Assembly: GCA_022578965.1 (NCBI GenBank)
Contig: MU401078.1
Span: 1-10,609, forward strand
DNA length: 10,609 nucleotides
Source of the DNA: Xylaria sp. FL1777
Taxonomy: Eukaryota; Ascomycota; Sordariomycetes; Xylariales; Xylariaceae
Direction of reading: 5' to 3'
How positions within the stretch are numbered: position 1 is the stretch's first letter; each line of letters opens with the position of its first letter. The notes beneath the pieces are model-generated. The model saw nothing but the letters and a program-made list of their open reading frames with translations. It had not been told where the DNA came from and did no database searches. The position numbers and the translations under genes were made by a program. This document shows positions 8,670-10,609 of the stretch, in pieces.

Positions 8670-9297
8670 TATATTATATTACTTAGGTTTAATAGCTTTA
8701 AAAAGCTATACTAAAAGCTACTTAATTTTATATATAAGTAAAAACTGTGCTAAAGCTAAATAAAAACATTTTTGCTAACTGCTTGCTATTATAATTTATA
8801 TCTTTTTTATAGCTAATTATATAAGCGCTACTATTTAAAAATTGCGTTGCTTAATTTTTATTTAATACTGCTATTTTTATTGCTTGCGTTTTTGCTTGCT
8901 ACGCAAGCATAGCTTTTTATTACTTAAATTGCTTACTAATAGTTTTTAAACAGGTTTTCTTTAAACTAGTCCTAAAGTTTTAGCATATTAGCAATAGTTT
9001 GCAATTTTGTTTTTTGCGCAATTGCTAGCATAATTTTTCCTAGTAAGCAACCCTTCGGGCAAATAATATTTTTGCTTGCTAAATTATCAGCTTTTTGCTT
9101 GCGCAGCATTTTTATAGCAGCAATAGTACATAATTAGCTTTAAGTTAGCTTTATTGCAAACTGCACAAAGCAGTAAATAAAAGCGTTCCTAGCTAGCTTG
9201 TATGCTTGAACAGCTTTTGGACATCCTGCTGCTTAGGCTAAATAGTTGCCTTAACAAAGAAAACACATAGCTGCTTTTCCTTCGGTTTGTATAAAGC
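8670..9297 (-). mobile_element. 628-bp insertion in intron 1 of hAT B (possible LINE fragment)
   Basis: This block has more G and C than its surroundings (many TGCTTGC, GCAAGC, TAGC) and is bounded by a perfect 14-bp direct repeat. Removing it with one repeat copy leaves a normal 63-nt intron (9361-9299) whose splicing rebuilds a C-x2-C pair, so it is an insertion. It has no terminal inverted repeats. The 14-bp duplication fits non-LTR retrotransposition better than cut-and-paste elements, which usually make 2-10 bp. On the minus strand it starts GCTTTATACAAACC and ends in an AT tail (CCTAAGTAATATAATATA). A minus-strand reading resembles a gag-like protein. The TSD and boundaries are strong; the LINE assignment is tentative. 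Confidence 0.75.
8690..9297 (-). pseudogene. possible LINE ORF1-like zinc-knuckle protein remnant
   Basis: On the minus strand from 9296, a reading with scattered stops gives TEGKAAMCFLC*GNYLA*AAGCPKA. It fits C-x2-C-x3-H-x6-C with C at 9265, 9256 and 9223, and Tyr (TAT 9244-9242) where His would be, one C-to-T change away. This spacing, with GCPK after it, is the form of the last knuckle in Jockey-type LINE ORF1 proteins. Protein-like sequence continues (AYKLARNAF, AAIKMLRKQKADNLASKN, GKIMLAIAQKTK), then a frame change near 8920 leads to AIKIAVLNKN and SYKKDINYNSKQLAKMFLF. I do not recognise the rest. The opposite strand also gives short open stretches, so the coding strand is not certain. 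Confidence 0.4.
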
Positions 9298-9311
9298 ACT
9301 AAAAATATATA
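9298..9311. repeat. target-site duplication, right copy
   Basis: ACTAAAAATATATA, identical to 8656-8669. On the minus strand it ends a complete 63-nt intron (GTAAGT at 9361 to TAG at 9299), so it carries a duplicate of the intron 1 acceptor. Confidence 0.85.
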
Positions 9312-9636
9312 ATTAATAATATTAATAAATAAAAAATAATAATAAAATAAATATAACTTACAAAATACATTATACTTTTATTTCCTTGTTTTTTTTTTTA
9401 TTAATTAGTAATAAAGTTTAAATAAATAGCTTTTTTTATATAATATAAATATTGGAGTTTTTATTGTTTAATCGAAAAAACTTGTTATTATAGTTTTTAT
9501 AAAGTAAATTCTTAATAAAATTAGTAGTTAATTTTAAGTCCAAATTGCTTTTATTAATAGAAATAGCAGTATTATTTAAAATAATACTAGTATTTTCATT
9601 AGTAGTATTTAAAGTAAAACTAAACAAAAAATCCAT

Positions 9637-9867
9637 TATAAAAGATTATTTATATATAAATATATAAATAATAAAGCAGTAAAAATAAAAATAAAAATAA
9701 TATATATATAGCAATATATATATATAATAATAGTAGTAATAATAGCAAAAGTAAGTATAAGTGTAATAATATATAAAAGTGTAGTAATAAAAGAAAACAA
9801 AAAAATAAATCAAAGGAAATAGCAAAAGTATATTATATATTGTTTTTTTGCACATAAAAAATAGTTC
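9637..9867. other. AT-rich region upstream of the hAT B start codon
   Basis: Lies 5' of the transposase start. It is mostly (TA)n, TAATAATAG and A-rich tracts. Minus-strand 9855-9646 is open only because the sequence is Y/F/I-coding low complexity; I do not count it as a gene. No clear promoter element can be picked out in this composition. Confidence 0.5.
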
Positions 9868-10404
9868 TATTATTAAAAATCAGCTTATTAGAAATTATTG
9901 TATTAAAAATCAGCTTATTGGAAATTATTATATTAAAAATCAGCTTATTGGAAATTATTGTATTAAAAATCAGCTTATTGGAAATTATCGTATTAGAAAT
10001 CACCTTATTGGAAATTATTGTATTAGAAATCAGCTTATTGGAAATTATCGTATTAAAAATCAGCTTATTGGAAATTATCGTATTAAAAATCAGCTTATTA
10101 GAAATTATCGTATTAGAAATCAGCTTATTGGAAATTATTGTATTAGAAATCAGCTTATTGGAAATTATTGTATTAGAAATCAGCTTATTAGAAATTATCG
10201 TATTAGAAATCAGCTTATTGGAAATTATTATATTAGAAATCAGCTAATTATAAATCCACTTATTTAAAATCAGCCGATTATAAATCCACTTATTAAAAAT
10301 CAGCCGATTATAAATCCACTTATTAAAAATTATTGTATTAGAAATCAGCTTATTAGAAATTATTGTATTAGAAATTAGCTTATTAATAATAGGTGTATTA
10401 GAAA
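9868..10404. repeat. 30-bp minisatellite (about 17 copies)
   Basis: Units such as TATTAAAAATCAGCTTATTG plus GAAATTATTG repeat every 30 bases, with CAGCTT at 9881, 9911, 9941, 9971, 10031, 10061 and so on to 10211 (CACCTT at 10001). Three variant units with CAGCCGATTATAAATCCACT type sequence follow at about 10241-10330 (the first has CTAATT for CCGATT), then two or more units shifted by 15 bases to about 10404. Because 30 is a multiple of three, two plus-strand frames (9848-10267 and 9918-10247) stay open as 10-residue repeats of the NQLIGNYRIR and ISLLEIIVLE types. These are by-products of the repeat, with no start context or homologous domain that I recognise. It lies upstream of the hAT B transposase. 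Confidence 0.95.
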
Positions 10405-10609
10405 TAATATTACTTTTATAGCTGTTGCATTTTTTATATAATAACGAACATTTCCTTTGTAAAGTGTTTTTTTTTTTTTATTAAGCCATTTATTTACTAC
10501 ATTATATTTACTTTGTTTTATATTTATTATTTTAATACCTTTAATATTTTTTACAACATTGTTTTCTTTTTATATTTATATTTTTTAATGTTTATTTTTA
10601 TATATGTAT
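10405..10609. other. AT-rich right edge, no gene seen
   Basis: T-rich sequence with long T runs (10468-10480) and no recognisable coding motif. It is presumed still inside hAT copy B because no CAGGG-type 5' end or copy of the ATAATTAA target duplication next to such an end appears before 10609. Confidence 0.4.

Larger units (their letters stand above)
6074..9636 (-). pseudogene. hAT transposase with BED zinc finger, multi-intron, decayed
   Basis: Full-length but broken transposase of copy B. Reading from ATG 9636: exon 1 (9636-9362) is N-rich and open to 9436, then has stops. The BED finger is split by intron 1: CIF/C at 9369 and 8655, then FSNFVQ-like and HYKNKH with H-x4-H. Exon 3 (8461-8282) has NNLSFNVINSEFF*DLI, typical of hAT. 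Exon 4 (8229-7909) has FNIWTFN, where the usual catalytic DxWTS Asp is AAT (8102-8100), plus GFKKIIERHTSLN. Then come NNIYYSFYVINIIV (family CxxHxxNL), TR*NSIYKML at 7324-7295 (family TRWNSTxxML), ILSTILNSKFK (family LDPRFK), and the dimerisation domain IARKYLGIL…KRVFS…LLKSWK (about 6335-6150). TAA at 6076-6074 ends it. Stops replace Q, R and W; several one-base frame changes are present. Confidence 0.9.
4857..10609 (-). mobile_element. hAT DNA transposon, copy B (5' end beyond window)
   Basis: This is a second hAT element of the same family as copy A, on the minus strand, inserted in the Gypsy pol gene just before integrase. Its 3' end is CAGGGTTAG… at 4857. The preceding 8 bases (4849-4856, ATAATTAA) are the candidate target duplication; the other copy would lie right of the window. 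From 3' to 5' the element has a palindromic subterminal zone, a 190-bp tandem array, the transposase pseudogene (6074-9636) and an upstream region with a 30-bp minisatellite. More than 5.7 kb is present, long for a hAT element, partly because of the tandem arrays and a 0.6-kb insertion at 8670-9297. Confidence 0.85.

Noticed and set aside
9646..9855. 69-residue minus-strand open frame rich in Y, F and I
   Set aside because: Low-complexity AT sequence upstream of the transposase start; no recognisable motif, and its composition alone explains the open frame and apparent hydrophobicity.
9848..10267. Open frames of 139 and 109 residues on the + strand with 10-residue repeats
   Set aside because: They are open only because the 30-bp repeat has no stop in two frames. 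Two overlapping frames both being open is the mark of repeat periodicity, not of a gene, and no domain or upstream signal supports either.
9868..10404. CRISPR-like regular 30-bp repeats
   Set aside because: There are no unique spacers; the units are directly adjacent, and the surrounding elements and introns are eukaryotic.
9811..10459. CAAAGGAAAT (9811-9820) facing ATTTCCTTTG (10450-10459) around the minisatellite
   Set aside because: A 10-bp inverted match with no extension on either side and no direct repeats next to it; too weak to call an element boundary.

Overview
The window is a very AT-rich block of nested, mutated transposable elements. It resembles the repeat-rich AT isochores of filamentous ascomycetes (Pezizomycotina) that carry repeat-induced C-to-T mutation. 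The evidence is short introns of about 50-125 nt with GTAAGT-like donors, CTAAT/GCTAAT branch sites and TAG acceptors; eukaryotic Ty3/Gypsy and hAT coding remnants; and many in-frame TAA/TAG/TGA codons at places where these families carry Q, R or W. I see no intact host gene, tRNA, rRNA or CRISPR. The species cannot be named from this sequence.

Layout. (1) 1-921, + strand: the 3' end of a hAT DNA transposon (copy A), with the transposase C-terminus, a minisatellite, a palindromic subterminal zone, and an element end at 921. (2) 922-4856, + strand: an internal piece of a Ty3/Gypsy LTR retrotransposon in the order gag zinc knuckle, protease, reverse transcriptase, RNase H, connector. It stops just before the integrase, and no LTR is visible. 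(3) 4857 to beyond the right edge, - strand: a second, related hAT element (copy B). From its 3' end it has a terminal CAGGG sequence, palindromes, a 190-bp tandem array, then a multi-intron transposase pseudogene (start at 9636, stop at 6074), then an upstream region with a 30-bp minisatellite. (4) 8670-9297: a further insertion inside copy B, flanked by a perfect 14-bp direct repeat, at the intron 1/exon 2 boundary.

Inferred history: a Gypsy element was inserted first. Two related hAT elements landed in or beside it with their 3' ends facing each other, and a small element, possibly a LINE fragment, later landed in copy B. All layers are decayed.

The most unusual signal is mutational context. 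In the Gypsy piece almost every surviving C is preceded by a purine (57 of 58 in two stretches counted by eye). In the hAT copy B exons, at similar C content, more than half are preceded by a pyrimidine (16 of 27). The retroelement has lost D, E, G, P and R codons but kept A, V, T and S, while the hAT keeps D, E and G. These look like two different mutational histories side by side.
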